A DNA stretch of 64,000 nucleotides from Burkholderiales bacterium (GTDB lineage: Bacteria; Pseudomonadota; Gammaproteobacteria; Burkholderiales; Casimicrobiaceae). The position numbers and the translations under genes were made by a program. Positions within the stretch are counted from its first letter, which is position 1, and each line of letters starts with the position of its first letter. Shown here one piece after another: positions 26,226 to 35,292 of the stretch. The DNA is taken from positions 62,001 to 126,000 of the forward strand of contig JAICKU010000001.1 in the NCBI GenBank assembly GCA_025927765.1. The letters run 5' to 3'. The notes under the pieces are model-generated. The model saw nothing but the letters and a program-made list of their open reading frames with translations, was not told the DNA's origin and searched no databases.

Positions 26226-27278
26226 ATGCGGATTGCGCAGGTAGCACCTTTGTATGAGAGCGTCCCCCCAAAACTCTATGGCGGCACCGAACGCATCGTT
26301 TCCTACCTTACCGAGGAGCTCGTTGCGCTCGGCCACGACGTCACGCTGTTCGCGAGCGGCGATTCGCAAACGGCGGCGCACCTCGTGGCCATGTGTCCGC
26401 GTTCGCTGCGCCTCGATCCCGATTGCATCGACCAGCTCGCGCATCACTTGCTGATGCTCGAATGGGTGGTCGAGCAGGCGCAGCGGTTCGACGTCATCCA
26501 CTTCCACATCGATTACCTGCACTTCCCGCTGTCGCGCCGCCAGCGCTACGCGCACGTGACGACGCTCCACGGCCGGCTCGACATCCCCGACCTCGTGCCG
26601 CTGTACCGGGAGTTCCCCGAGATGCCGCTCGTCTCGATCTCCGATTCGCAACGCCTGCCGCTGCCGCACGTCAACTGGAAGGGCACCGTGTACCACGGCA
26701 TTCCGCGCGACCTGTACCGATTTCGCGGCGAGCCGGGCGATTATCTGGCGTGCCTCGGCCGCATTTCCCCGGAGAAGGGCATCGACCGCGCGATCGAGAT
26801 CGCGAAGCGGGTGCGCATTCCGCTGCGCATCGCCGCGAAGGTGGACAAGGCGGATCGCGAGTACTTCGAGAACGTGATCGAGCCGCTGCTCGACGACCCG
26901 CTCGTCGACTACATCGGCGAAATCGGCGATGCCGACAAGGCCGGGTTCCTCGGGCACGCGAAGGCGCTGCTGTTCCCGATCGACTGGCCCGAACCCTTCG
27001 GACTCGTGATGATCGAGGCGATGGCGTGCGGAACGCCGGTGATCGCGTACAGCAGCGGTTCGGTGCCCGAGGTGCTGGAGCAGGGCCGCACGGGCTTCAT
27101 CGTCACCGACCTCGGCGACGCGATCGACGCGGTGCGGCGCCTGCCCGAACTCTCCCGCGCGCGCTGCCGTGAAGTGTTCGAGGAGCGCTTCACCGCGGAA
27201 CGGATGGCGCGCGATTACGTCGATGTCTACGAGAAGCTCCTCGAGCGGCCGCCACTGAAGCTCGCCGCCGGGAGCTGA
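26226..27278 (+). CDS. GT4-family glycosyltransferase
   Basis: 350 residues, cytoplasmic, GT-B fold. The N-terminal acceptor domain starts MRIAQVAPLYESVPPKLYGG with the glycine-rich loop YGGTER; the donor domain carries LGRISPEKGIDRAIEIAK and the E-x7-E motif EPFGLVMIEA, which binds a nucleotide-sugar in retaining GT4 enzymes. The next gene, 33 bases on, encodes a glycogen-debranching-type glucosidase, so this pair may build and trim a short glucan or glycosylated solute. The 148 bases before it hold no gene that I can support. Confidence 0.88.
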   Translation: MRIAQVAPLYESVPPKLYGGTERIVSYLTEELVALGHDVTLFASGDSQTAAHLVAMCPRSLRLDPDCIDQLAHHLLMLEWVVEQAQRFDVIHFHIDYLHFPLSRRQRYAHVTTLHGRLDIPDLVPLYREFPEMPLVSISDSQRLPLPHVNWKGTVYHGIPRDLYRFRGEPGDYLACLGRISPEKGIDRAIEIAKRVRIPLRIAAKVDKADREYFENVIEPLLDDPLVDYIGEIGDADKAGFLGHAKALLFPIDWPEPFGLVMIEAMACGTPVIAYSSGSVPEVLEQGRTGFIVTDLGDAIDAVRRLPELSRARCREVFEERFTAERMARDYVDVYEKLLERPPLKLAAGS

Positions 27279-27311
27279 CGCCACCCATTCCAGGGAAAGG
27301 GACACGCGCGC

Positions 27312-29519
27312 ATGCCGCAGGACGTCTTACGCATCGAGGATGGCTTCTACATCCTGTCCACGTCGAGCCGGGTCGACGACCGCACCGTGGTGCTGAAGCA
27401 GGGCGACGCATTCGCGATCTTCGATCGCTCGGGCGACGTCGAGGAGATCGGCACGGGTGTGCTCGGCCTGTATCACCACGACACGCGGTTCCTGTCGAAG
27501 CTCGTGCTGCGCATCGCCGCGCAGCGCCCGCTGCTGCTGTCCTCGACGATCAAGGAGGACAACGCGGTGCTCGCCGTCGACATGATGAATCCGGACATCA
27601 AGCACGGCGACGACATCGTGATCCCGCGCGGCAGCGTGCACGTGTTCCGCTCGAAGGTGCTGTGGAATTCGGCCTGCCACGAGCGCCTGCGCATCCACAA
27701 CTACGGCCTGTCCGCCGTGACGATCGAGCTGTCGATCGACTTCGACGCGGATTACCGCGACATCTTCGAGGTGCGCGGTACGCACCGGGCGAAGCGCGGG
27801 ACGCGGCTGCCGGGCGAGTGCACGAAGAACGCGGTGCTGATCGCGTACGACGGCCTCGACCATTGCGTGCGCGGCACGCAGTTCGTGTTCGACCCCGCAC
27901 CCGACGAGCTCACCGCCGCGCAGGCCCGCTACACGCTGCATCTCGAGCCGCGCGCCGAAGCGAGCCTGCATCTCGAGATCAATTGCGAGGAAGGGCTGCC
28001 GGCGGACGCGTCGGCGCGGCGTGCGCGGCTTGGCCGCTCGTCGCGCCACGCGTCGTGCTACGAGGACGCGGCGAAGGCGTCGGCGGACGAGCTCGCGCAA
28101 TCGCGCGACGACGATCCGAAGATCGTCTCGTCGAACGAGCAGTTCAACCTGTGGGTGAACCGCTCGATCTCGGATCTCTACATGATGGAGACGAAGACGC
28201 GCTACGGCCGCTATCCGTATGCCGGCGTGCCGTGGTTCAGCACGGTGTTCGGTCGCGACGGCATCATCACGAGCCTCGAGTACCTGTGGTACGAGCCGTC
28301 GGTCGCGCGCGGCGTGCTCGGGTACCTCGCCGCGACGCAGGCCGATTCGGTGAGCGACGCGCAGGACGCGCAACCGGGCAAGATCGTGCACGAGATGCGC
28401 CACGGGGAAATGGCGATCCTCGGCGAAGTCCCGTTCGGCCGCTACTACGGCTCCGTCGATTCAACACCGCTCTTCGTGCTGCTCGCCGCCGCATATTACG
28501 AGCGCACGGCCGATCTCGATTTCATACGGGAGATCTGGCCGAACATCGAGCGCGCGCTCGCGTGGATCGACACCTATGGCGATGCCGACGGCGACGGCTT
28601 CGTCGAATACGCGCGCGAATCGACGAACGGCCTCGTCAACCAGGGGTGGAAGGATTCGTGGGATGCGATCTTCCATCGCGACGGCTCGCTCGCGAAGCCG
28701 CCGATCGCGCTGTGCGAAGTCCAGGGATATACGTACGCGGCAAAGAACGGCGCCGGCATGCTCGCGCGCGCGCTCGGGATGCGCGAACAGGCCGACACCC
28801 TGCACGCGCAGGCCGAGGCGTTGCGCGAGCGGTTCGAAAAGGCGTTCTGGTGCGAGGACCTCGGCGTGTACGCGCTCGCGCTCGACGGCACCAAGCAGCC
28901 GTGCCGTGTCGTCACGTCGAATGCGGGACAGTGTCTGTTCACCGGGATCGCGAGCGAGGATCGCGCGCGACGCGTGGCGCAAACGCTGATGGACACGCCG
29001 TCGTACTCGGGCTGGGGCGTGCGTACCGTTGCCGCCACCGAACCGCGCTACAACCCGATGTCGTATCACGACGGCTCGGTGTGGCCCCACGACAACGCGC
29101 TGATCGCGGCGGGCTTCGCGCGCTATGGCATGCGGGGGGCAGCCGCGCGCATCCTGTCGTCGCTGTTCGACGCGACGCTGTCGTTCGACCTGCATCGGCC
29201 GCCCGAGCTCTTCTGCGGCTTTCCGCGGCGCCCCGGCGAAAGCCCGACGCTCTACCCGGTGTCGTGCTCGCCGCAAGCGTGGGCGTCGGGCGCGCTGTTC
29301 CTGCTGCTTCGCGGGTGCCTCGGCCTCCAGATCAGCGCACCGGAGCGGTGCCTGTCGTTCAACAACCCGATGCTGCCCGACTCGGTCAACGAATTGCGCA
29401 TCACCGGGCTCGCGATCTGCGACGCGAGCGTCGACCTCGCGTTCGTGCGCCATGACGACGACGTCGGCATCAACGTGCTGCGCCGCCAGGGGCGCTGCTC
29501 GGTGATCGTCCAGAAGTAG
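27312..29519 (+). CDS. Amylo-alpha-1,6-glucosidase (glycogen debranching type)
   Basis: 735 residues. The N-terminal domain (about 1-240) is the GDE_N_bis type (FYILSTSSRVDDRTVVLKQG, GLYHHDTRFLSKLVL); the C-terminal (alpha/alpha)6 barrel follows from about 270 (PWFSTVFGRDGIITSLE, YVEYARES-like FVEYARESTNGLVNQGWKD, SVWPHDNALIAAGFARYG). Such proteins hydrolyse alpha-1,6 branch glucose; many bacterial members of this length have not been tested. Paired with the upstream glycosyltransferase. No signal peptide, so it acts in the cytoplasm. Confidence 0.88.
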   Translation: MPQDVLRIEDGFYILSTSSRVDDRTVVLKQGDAFAIFDRSGDVEEIGTGVLGLYHHDTRFLSKLVLRIAAQRPLLLSSTIKEDNAVLAVDMMNPDIKHGDDIVIPRGSVHVFRSKVLWNSACHERLRIHNYGLSAVTIELSIDFDADYRDIFEVRGTHRAKRGTRLPGECTKNAVLIAYDGLDHCVRGTQFVFDPAPDELTAAQARYTLHLEPRAEASLHLEINCEEGLPADASARRARLGRSSRHASCYEDAAKASADELAQSRDDDPKIVSSNEQFNLWVNRSISDLYMMETKTRYGRYPYAGVPWFSTVFGRDGIITSLEYLWYEPSVARGVLGYLAATQADSVSDAQDAQPGKIVHEMRHGEMAILGEVPFGRYYGSVDSTPLFVLLAAAYYERTADLDFIREIWPNIERALAWIDTYGDADGDGFVEYARESTNGLVNQGWKDSWDAIFHRDGSLAKPPIALCEVQGYTYAAKNGAGMLARALGMREQADTLHAQAEALRERFEKAFWCEDLGVYALALDGTKQPCRVVTSNAGQCLFTGIASEDRARRVAQTLMDTPSYSGWGVRTVAATEPRYNPMSYHDGSVWPHDNALIAAGFARYGMRGAAARILSSLFDATLSFDLHRPPELFCGFPRRPGESPTLYPVSCSPQAWASGALFLLLRGCLGLQISAPERCLSFNNPMLPDSVNELRITGLAICDASVDLAFVRHDDDVGINVLRRQGRCSVIVQK

Positions 29520-29596
29520 CCGAACTCGATCCGCAGCACCTGTCCAATCGAAATGGGCCCGGACCTTTCGGGCCGGCACGCATTTTCGGAGGCGAC

Positions 29597-30154
29597 ATGG
29601 CGAGGAATCTAGTGGGCAAGCGCGTCGCGATTCTGGCGACCGACGGATTCGAACAATCGGAGCTCGCGGATCCGCAGCGCGCGCTCGAGGATGCGGGGGC
29701 CGCGACCGACATCGTGTCGCTTCGCGCCGGCACGATCCGCGGCTGGAAGAGCGGCAACTGGGGCGATGCGTTCACCGTCGACAAGACGGTCGGGCAGGCG
29801 AGTGCCGACGACTACGACGCGCTCGTGTTGCCGGGTGGCGTGATGAATCCCGACAAGCTACGCACCGACGAGGACGCGGTGGCGTTCGTGCGCAAGTTCT
29901 TCGCCCAGGGCAAGCCGGTCGGCGCGATCTGCCACGGTCCGTGGACGCTGATCAACGCGGGCGTCGTGCAGGGGCGATCGATCACGAGCTGGCCGTCGCT
30001 CCGCCAGGACCTGATCAACGCCGGTGCGCGATGGGTCGACGAGGAGGTGGTGGTCGACAACGGGCTCGTGACGTCGCGCAAGCCCGCGGACATTCCTGCG
30101 TTCGATCGGCGGCTGATCGAGGTGATTGCCGAGCGCGCGGAGGTGCATGGGTAG
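29597..30154 (+). CDS. DJ-1/PfpI-family protein
   Basis: 185 residues preceded by GGAGGCGAC. The nucleophile elbow Cys112 in GAICHGPW, the conserved acidic residue in DGFEQSEL and PGGVMNPDKL define the PfpI/YhbO type, linked in other bacteria to stress survival and to repair of glyoxal-damaged protein. A heptamer repeat tract begins eight bases beyond its stop. Confidence 0.93.
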   Translation: MARNLVGKRVAILATDGFEQSELADPQRALEDAGAATDIVSLRAGTIRGWKSGNWGDAFTVDKTVGQASADDYDALVLPGGVMNPDKLRTDEDAVAFVRKFFAQGKPVGAICHGPWTLINAGVVQGRSITSWPSLRQDLINAGARWVDEEVVVDNGLVTSRKPADIPAFDRRLIEVIAERAEVHG

Positions 30155-30162
30155 CAAAAACC

Positions 30163-30183
30163 GGGATGAGGGGTGAGGGATGA
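30163..30183. repeat. Three tandem heptamers GGG(A/G)TGA
   Basis: Three contiguous 7-base units just downstream of the PfpI stop codon. Same unit length and GGGAT-like core as the tract at 21534-21569 read on the other strand. Confidence 0.7.
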
Positions 30184-30256
30184 GCCTGCCCTTTCGCGGC
30201 GCGGTTACGCAGGGGCGCTCTTACGCCTCGTCCGTCGTCCCCGCACCCCGCTTTTC

Positions 30257-30284
30257 GGTTTGGGGCTACTGGTTTGGGCCTACT
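30257..30284. repeat. Tandem 14-bp duplication across the marR stop codon
   Basis: GGTTTGGGGCTACT at 30257-30270 is followed directly by GGTTTGGGCCTACT at 30271-30284, 13 of 14 bases identical. The second copy contains the stop codon of the marR gene (30280-30282). Confidence 0.75.
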
Positions 30285-30720
30285 TCTCGTCCTTGGAAAA
30301 ATAATCCAGGAATTCCGCGAGCTCCGGCCCGATACGGCGCAGCTCTTCTCGATGCGCGCTCGCCAGACGCTCGAAAACGCGTGCACCGCGGGCCGTGAGC
30401 CGCAGGTTCACCTTGCGCCGGTCGGCGGGATCGACGCTGCGCTTGACGAGCCCCTCGGCCTCCAGCCGGTCGACGAGCCCCACTGCGCTGTTGTGCTTGA
30501 TCAGCAGCAATTGCGCGAGCTCGTTGATCGTCACGCTGTCGTGCCGGTTGCGTCCCTTGATCGCGAGCAGCGCCTGGTACTGCTGCGCGGCGAGGCCCAC
30601 CTCGGCCGCCGCGGTCTCGCTGAACGACAGGAAGCGCCGCAGCGTATACCTGAACGCGGCCAGCATCTGGTACTCGGAGGGATCGAGCGTTTCAGCGCCC
30701 CGATCGCTCACGTCCGTCAT
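30280..30720 (-). CDS. MarR-family transcriptional regulator
   Basis: 146 residues from the ATG at 30720 (GGGGGAT upstream). Winged-helix core at about 45-115: LAAQQYQALLAIKG, ITINELAQLL-like TINELAQLLLIKHNSAVGLVD recognition helix, and the wing DPADRRKVNLRLTARG. Such dimers usually repress the divergent gene and respond to an aromatic or phenolic ligand. It is divergent from a branched-chain-type ABC importer, with an inverted repeat over the importer promoter. Confidence 0.93.
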   Translation of the reverse strand: MTDVSDRGAETLDPSEYQMLAAFRYTLRRFLSFSETAAAEVGLAAQQYQALLAIKGRNRHDSVTINELAQLLLIKHNSAVGLVDRLEAEGLVKRSVDPADRRKVNLRLTARGARVFERLASAHREELRRIGPELAEFLDYFSKDEK

Positions 30721-30812
30721 CGATCCCCCCGCCTTGGCGGCGGCCGCGACATGCCGCCGCCCGCGCCGCTTTCGCGCACGCGACGTTCGACCTCGCCGCG
30801 TTGCGCCGGCAG

Positions 30813-30840
30813 TTGACAATATATCGTACTCCGATACACT
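30813..30840 (+). promoter_or_regulatory. Strong sigma70 promoter for the Liv-type transporter
   Basis: TTGACA at 30813-30818, a 16-base spacer and TACACT at 30835-30840. Predicted start near 30847, giving a leader of about 125 bases. The spacer holds the MarR-type inverted repeat. Confidence 0.6.
30822..30836. promoter_or_regulatory. Candidate MarR operator
   Basis: TATCG and CGATA form a perfect inverted repeat around TACTC, lying between the -35 and -10 boxes of the transporter promoter. Its size and position fit a MarR dimer site that would block RNA polymerase. Confidence 0.6.
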
Positions 30841-30972
30841 CCGCCAGCAGGGCAGCGGTAAGGAGGCATTGCCCGATCCGCGCAAACATGAAGTAAGATC
30901 GCGGGCGGCTCGAGACCGACAATATCGGACCGCGATGTTTCGTGGTTCGATTCCAACCTGGAGGAGAACGTA

Positions 30973-32325
30973 ATGCGGGACCGCAAGTACGACATGGGAA
31001 GCAACGGCCGGCGCGACTTCATGCGCCTCGGCCTCGGCGTGGCGGGCGGGCTGGCGCTGCCCACCGCGTTCATCAAGGAGGCGTTCGCGCAGGACAAGCC
31101 GCCGATCGGCACCTGGCCCGCCGGGTCGCAGGGCGACTCGGTCTTCATCGGCATCACGGTCCCGCGCACCGGCACCTACGCGGTCCAGGGCGAAGACGAG
31201 CTCAAGGGTTACGAGCTCGCCGTCCAGCACATCAACGAAGGGCATCCGCTGATCAAGGCGATCTCGCCCAAGACCAAGAAGGGCGTACTCGGCAAGACGG
31301 TGAAGTACGGTGTCGCCGACTCAGCCGCGAAGCCCAACGACGCCATTCAGGCGCAGCAGCGCTTCATCAGCGACAACAAGGCGATCCTGATGACGGGCTC
31401 CACGTCGAGTGCGGTCGCCGTGGCGCTGAACAAGCTCGCGCAGCGCGAGAAGGTGCTCTACGTGACCGGCATCTCCGGGTCGAACGACACCACCGGCAAG
31501 GACTGCGTGCGCTACGGCTTCCGCCAGAACTTCTATGGCGAAACCGCGGCCAACGCGCTCGGCCCGGTGCTGTTGAAGGCATTCGGGAAGAACAAGAAGG
31601 CGGCGTTCATGACGCCCGACTATACGTACGGCCACACGGTCACGAAGTCGATGAACGACTACCTGACCAAGAACGGCGGCTGGACGATGGTCACGAACCA
31701 GGTGTCGCCGCTCGGCGCTCCCGACTACAGCTCGTACCTCACCAACATCGCCAACTCGGGCGCCGAGTTCCTGATCAACGTGAACTGGGGCCACGACGCG
31801 GTGCTGTCGACGAAGCAGGCGAAGCAGTTCGGGCTGCTGCCGAAGATGAAGCTGGTGATTCCGTACCAGATTCCGTTCCTCGCACCGGAAGTGGGCGCCG
31901 ACGTGACGGAAGGCGTGTACGCGGCCACCGACTTCTGGTGGACGCTCGAGGACAAGTTCCCGCTGGCGAAGCAGTTCGTCGACGAATTCCGCAAGAAGTA
32001 CAACTACAGCCCGGAATGGGGCGCCGAGAACGCGTACATGTCGTTCGCGTTGTGGGCCGATGCGGTCGAGAACGCCGGCAGCTTCTATCCGCCCGACGTC
32101 ATCAAGTCGTACGAGACGCCGCGCAAGATCAACTCGGTCGTCGGCGAAGTGGAGTGGCGCGCCGCTGACCACCAGCTGATCCGCCCGGTGATCATCGTGC
32201 AGGGCAAGAAGCCGTCTGCGATGCGCAACAAGGAAGACTTCTGGGATGTGATGGAGATCGTGCCGGGCGCGTCGGTCATGCAGAAGCCCGACGCGTTCGG
32301 TTGCAACCTGGGTTCGTATACCTGA
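30973..32325 (+). CDS. Branched-chain-type ABC transporter substrate-binding protein, Tat signal
   Basis: 450 residues; ATG preceded by GGAGGAG. A twin-arginine signal is visible (NGRRDFMRLGLGVAGG, cut near AFAQD), so the protein is folded before export. The body is a family 4 (LivK-like) periplasmic binding protein: FIGITVPRTGTYAVQGEDELKG, ILMTGSTSSAVAVALN, and AAFMTPDYTYGHTVT. Members bind branched amino acids, urea, amides or aromatic acids. The MarR regulator next door favours an aromatic or other catabolic substrate over an amino acid, but this is inference. The next 176 bases before livH hold no gene that I can support. Confidence 0.9.
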   Translation: MRDRKYDMGSNGRRDFMRLGLGVAGGLALPTAFIKEAFAQDKPPIGTWPAGSQGDSVFIGITVPRTGTYAVQGEDELKGYELAVQHINEGHPLIKAISPKTKKGVLGKTVKYGVADSAAKPNDAIQAQQRFISDNKAILMTGSTSSAVAVALNKLAQREKVLYVTGISGSNDTTGKDCVRYGFRQNFYGETAANALGPVLLKAFGKNKKAAFMTPDYTYGHTVTKSMNDYLTKNGGWTMVTNQVSPLGAPDYSSYLTNIANSGAEFLINVNWGHDAVLSTKQAKQFGLLPKMKLVIPYQIPFLAPEVGADVTEGVYAATDFWWTLEDKFPLAKQFVDEFRKKYNYSPEWGAENAYMSFALWADAVENAGSFYPPDVIKSYETPRKINSVVGEVEWRAADHQLIRPVIIVQGKKPSAMRNKEDFWDVMEIVPGASVMQKPDAFGCNLGSYT

Positions 32326-32501
32326 TCGCTGCAAATACCGGCGCTGCGGGCAAAGGCGAACGACGCCCGCGCGCCGCGCCGGAGCGGGCCGCGCCCGCGG
32401 TCCGGCGTCGAAGACCCATCGCACGGAGCGCCGCGCGCCGGTGGAAGCCGGAAGCGCGGTGCGCCGCACGCGAACTGCCTGAATCACGATGAACGTTCGC
32501 C

Positions 32502-33377
32502 ATGATCACCTGGGCTAACTTCGTCTCGCAGCTCTTCAACGGGTTGGCGCTCGGGGCGCTGCTCGCGCTGATCAGCTCGGGACTCACGATCATCTACGGC
32601 ACGCTCGGCGTGCTGAACCTCGCGCACGGCGCGATGTTCATGCTCGGCGGGTATGCCGGCTACATGGCGTACGAGGCCACGGGCTCGTACGTCGTCGCGC
32701 TGATTGGCGGCGCCGTGTTCCTGCTCGTCGTCGGCATCCTGCTCGAGCGGGTCGTCATCCGTCACTTCTACCATCGGCCGCACGAAGACCAGCTGCTCGT
32801 CACGTTCGGCATCGCGATCGTCATCGTCGAAGCGGTGCGCTTCTTCTTCTCGAGCCTGTCGAAGACCGTACCGGCGCCGTCGCTGCTGTCCGGCATTACG
32901 CCGCTCGGGTTCATGTTCTACCCGACCTATCGCCTGGCGCTCGTCGGCATCGTCGCGGTGGCGCTGCTCGCGCTCTTCCTCATGCTGTTCCGCACGCGCC
33001 TCGGCATGATCGTGCGCGCGGGCATCGAGGATTCGGTGATGGTCGACTCGCTCGGCATCAACGTCCAGCGCGTGTTCATGGTCGTGTTCGGCATCGGCGC
33101 CATGGCCGCGGGCTTCGCCGGCATCGTCAATGCGCCCGTGGTCGCGCTCACGCCCGACGTCGGCGAGGCGATCCTCGTGCAGACGTTCGTCGTCGTGGTG
33201 ATCGGCGGCGTGGGCTCCTTCACCGGCGCGATCCTCGGCGGCCTCATCGCCGGCGAGATCATCAGTATCACGTCGATGATCAACCCCGGCTACGCGTACG
33301 TGGTGCTGTTCGCCGCCATGACGCTCGTGCTGATGGTGCGGCCGCAGGGGCTGCTTGGAACCAAGGGTAGAGAGTAA
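32502..33377 (+). CDS. livH: Branched-chain-type ABC permease, LivH
   Basis: 291 residues with about eight membrane helices. Typical LivH landmarks: FNGLALGALLALISSGLTII at the start, YGTLGVLNLAHGAMFMLGG, and RAGIEDSVMVDSLGINV in the coupling loop. Forms the inner-membrane channel with the LivM half of the next protein, whose gene starts four bases later. Confidence 0.93.
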   Translation: MITWANFVSQLFNGLALGALLALISSGLTIIYGTLGVLNLAHGAMFMLGGYAGYMAYEATGSYVVALIGGAVFLLVVGILLERVVIRHFYHRPHEDQLLVTFGIAIVIVEAVRFFFSSLSKTVPAPSLLSGITPLGFMFYPTYRLALVGIVAVALLALFLMLFRTRLGMIVRAGIEDSVMVDSLGINVQRVFMVVFGIGAMAAGFAGIVNAPVVALTPDVGEAILVQTFVVVVIGGVGSFTGAILGGLIAGEIISITSMINPGYAYVVLFAAMTLVLMVRPQGLLGTKGRE

Positions 33378-33381
33378 TCAC

Positions 33382-35292
33382 ATGTCCACCGGCACCGCTC
33401 GCGCCATTCCCCCGCCGACGCGCCTTCGCGAACCCGCGACGCTCCGGCAGCGACCGTTCTTCGTCGAGACGATCCTCGCACTTGTCCTGATCGCGGTGCC
33501 GCTCGTGCTGCCGTACCTCGGCTCGGCGCCCAACACGGTCAATCGCATCCTCGTCTGGGGCCTGTTCGGCATCGGCTTCGACATCCTGTTCGGTTACACG
33601 GGCCTGCTGTCGTTCGGCCAGTCGGCGCTGTACGGCACCGGCGGCTTCGTCGCCGCGTACCTGCTGACGCGCGCCGGGTTCCCGTACGTGATCCTCGCGC
33701 TCGTCATCGGGACGATCGCCGCGGCGGCGGTCGGCTACCTCGTCGGCCTGATCGCGCTGAAGCGCACCGGCATCTACTTCGCGATGATCACCGTCGCGAT
33801 CGCCGAGGTGTTCTACTTCGTCGAGTTCAACCCGCTTTCCGAATGGACCGGCGGCGAGAACGGCCTGCCCGGCGTGCCCACGCCGTCGATTCCCCTCGGC
33901 TTCACGACGCTGCACTTCTCGACCGGCTGGTCGCTCTATCCGTTCCTCGCCGTGGTCTACTTCCTGGGCATCGTGCTGGCGCTCCGCATCGTGCGCTCGC
34001 CCGTGGGCACGATCTTCCGCGCCATCCGCGAGAATCCGCTGCGCGCGGCGGCGGTCGGCCACAACATCCACAGCTACAAGGTCGCGGCGTTCGTGATCGC
34101 GGCCGCCTACGCGGGCCTCGCCGGCGGATTGCTCGGCGTGATGCAGGGCTTCATGCCGCCGGAGGCGTTTACGTTCGACACCTCCGGGCAACTCGTGATC
34201 CAGACGGCGATCGGGGGTCGCGGCACGCTGTTCGGCCCCCTCCTCGGCGCCGGCGTGTGGCTGTTCCTGCAGGATTTCCTGCAGGGGACGCTGAAGCTCG
34301 GCGCCGCGTGGAAGCTCGTGCTCGGCCTCGTGTTCGTGCTGCTCGTGGTCTTCCTGCACAACGGCATCATCGGGGGCCTGAAGTCGCTGTACCAGCACGT
34401 GCGCGGACGCGCGAACGGCGATACGGTGGCGATCGACACGATCGACGCCGATGCAGCGCGCACGAGCGCCCGCGAGCCGCACTTCAGGCGCGACGTGCCG
34501 GCGTTCTCCGGGCCCATCCTGAAGGCGACCGGGTTGTCCAAGCATTACGGCGGCGTGATCGCCAACGCCGACATCGACTTCTCGGTGAATCGCGGCGAAC
34601 TGCGCGGCATCATCGGCCCGAACGGCGCCGGCAAGAGCACGTTCTTCAAGATGCTGACCTGCGAAGTGTCGCCGACGTCGGGGTCGATCACGTTCGAGGG
34701 CCGCGACATCACCGGCATGAGCGTCACCGACGTTTGCCAGCTCGGCCTCACCAAGAGCTACCAGGTGAACCAGCTCTTCAATCGCCTGACCGTGCGCGAG
34801 AACGTCGCGATCGCGGCACTCGCGGCGCTGCGCGGCAAGCTCAAGCTCGACATGCTGCGCAAGATGGCGAACGTTCCGGGACTTGTCGATCAGGTCGAGC
34901 ACACGCTCGAGCTCGTGAACCTGACGGGACGGCGCGACACGCCGGTGTCGCAGCTCGCCTACGGCGAGAAGCGGCGACTCGAAGTGGGCCTCGCACTCGC
35001 GTCGTCGCCGACGCTGCTCTTGCTCGACGAGCCACTCGCGGGCATGAGCCCGTCCGAGCGCGTCGAGACGGTGAAGCTGCTGAAATCGATCGCGCAGGGG
35101 CGCACGATGATCATCATCGACCACGATATGGATTCGCTGTTCGAGCTGGCCGAGCGCGTCACCGTGCTGCAGGAAGGCCGGGTGCTCGTCGAGGGCACGC
35201 CCGAGGAGATCAAGGGCAACGCGAAGGTGCAGGAAGCGTATCTCGGCGGCGTGCACGAGGGCCTGGGCGACACTGCGGAGGCCGTGTCGTGA
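33382..35292 (+). CDS. Fused LivM permease-LivG ATPase
   Basis: 636 residues in one frame. Residues about 25-345 are a LivM permease (GYTGLLSFGQSALYGTGGF, RTGIYFAMITVAIAEVFY, RENPLRAAAVGHN). A charged linker follows (about 346-375), then a LivG-type ATPase from about 380: Walker A GPNGAGKST, signature region AYGEKRRLEVGLAL, Walker B LLLLDEPLAGMSP and H-loop IIIDHDMD. The fusion fixes permease and ATPase in 1:1 ratio; this arrangement occurs in other Burkholderiales. The stop overlaps the livF start (GTGA). Confidence 0.92.
   Translation: MSTGTARAIPPPTRLREPATLRQRPFFVETILALVLIAVPLVLPYLGSAPNTVNRILVWGLFGIGFDILFGYTGLLSFGQSALYGTGGFVAAYLLTRAGFPYVILALVIGTIAAAAVGYLVGLIALKRTGIYFAMITVAIAEVFYFVEFNPLSEWTGGENGLPGVPTPSIPLGFTTLHFSTGWSLYPFLAVVYFLGIVLALRIVRSPVGTIFRAIRENPLRAAAVGHNIHSYKVAAFVIAAAYAGLAGGLLGVMQGFMPPEAFTFDTSGQLVIQTAIGGRGTLFGPLLGAGVWLFLQDFLQGTLKLGAAWKLVLGLVFVLLVVFLHNGIIGGLKSLYQHVRGRANGDTVAIDTIDADAARTSAREPHFRRDVPAFSGPILKATGLSKHYGGVIANADIDFSVNRGELRGIIGPNGAGKSTFFKMLTCEVSPTSGSITFEGRDITGMSVTDVCQLGLTKSYQVNQLFNRLTVRENVAIAALAALRGKLKLDMLRKMANVPGLVDQVEHTLELVNLTGRRDTPVSQLAYGEKRRLEVGLALASSPTLLLLDEPLAGMSPSERVETVKLLKSIAQGRTMIIIDHDMDSLFELAERVTVLQEGRVLVEGTPEEIKGNAKVQEAYLGGVHEGLGDTAEAVS

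Noticed and set aside
32326-32501. Small RNA or attenuator between the Liv-type binding protein and livH
   Set aside because: GC-rich sequence without a clear stem followed by a T-run or promoter; spacing alone is not evidence.
33280-35256. 658-codon open frame on the minus strand
   Set aside because: Antisense to the fused LivM-LivG gene; charged low-complexity product.
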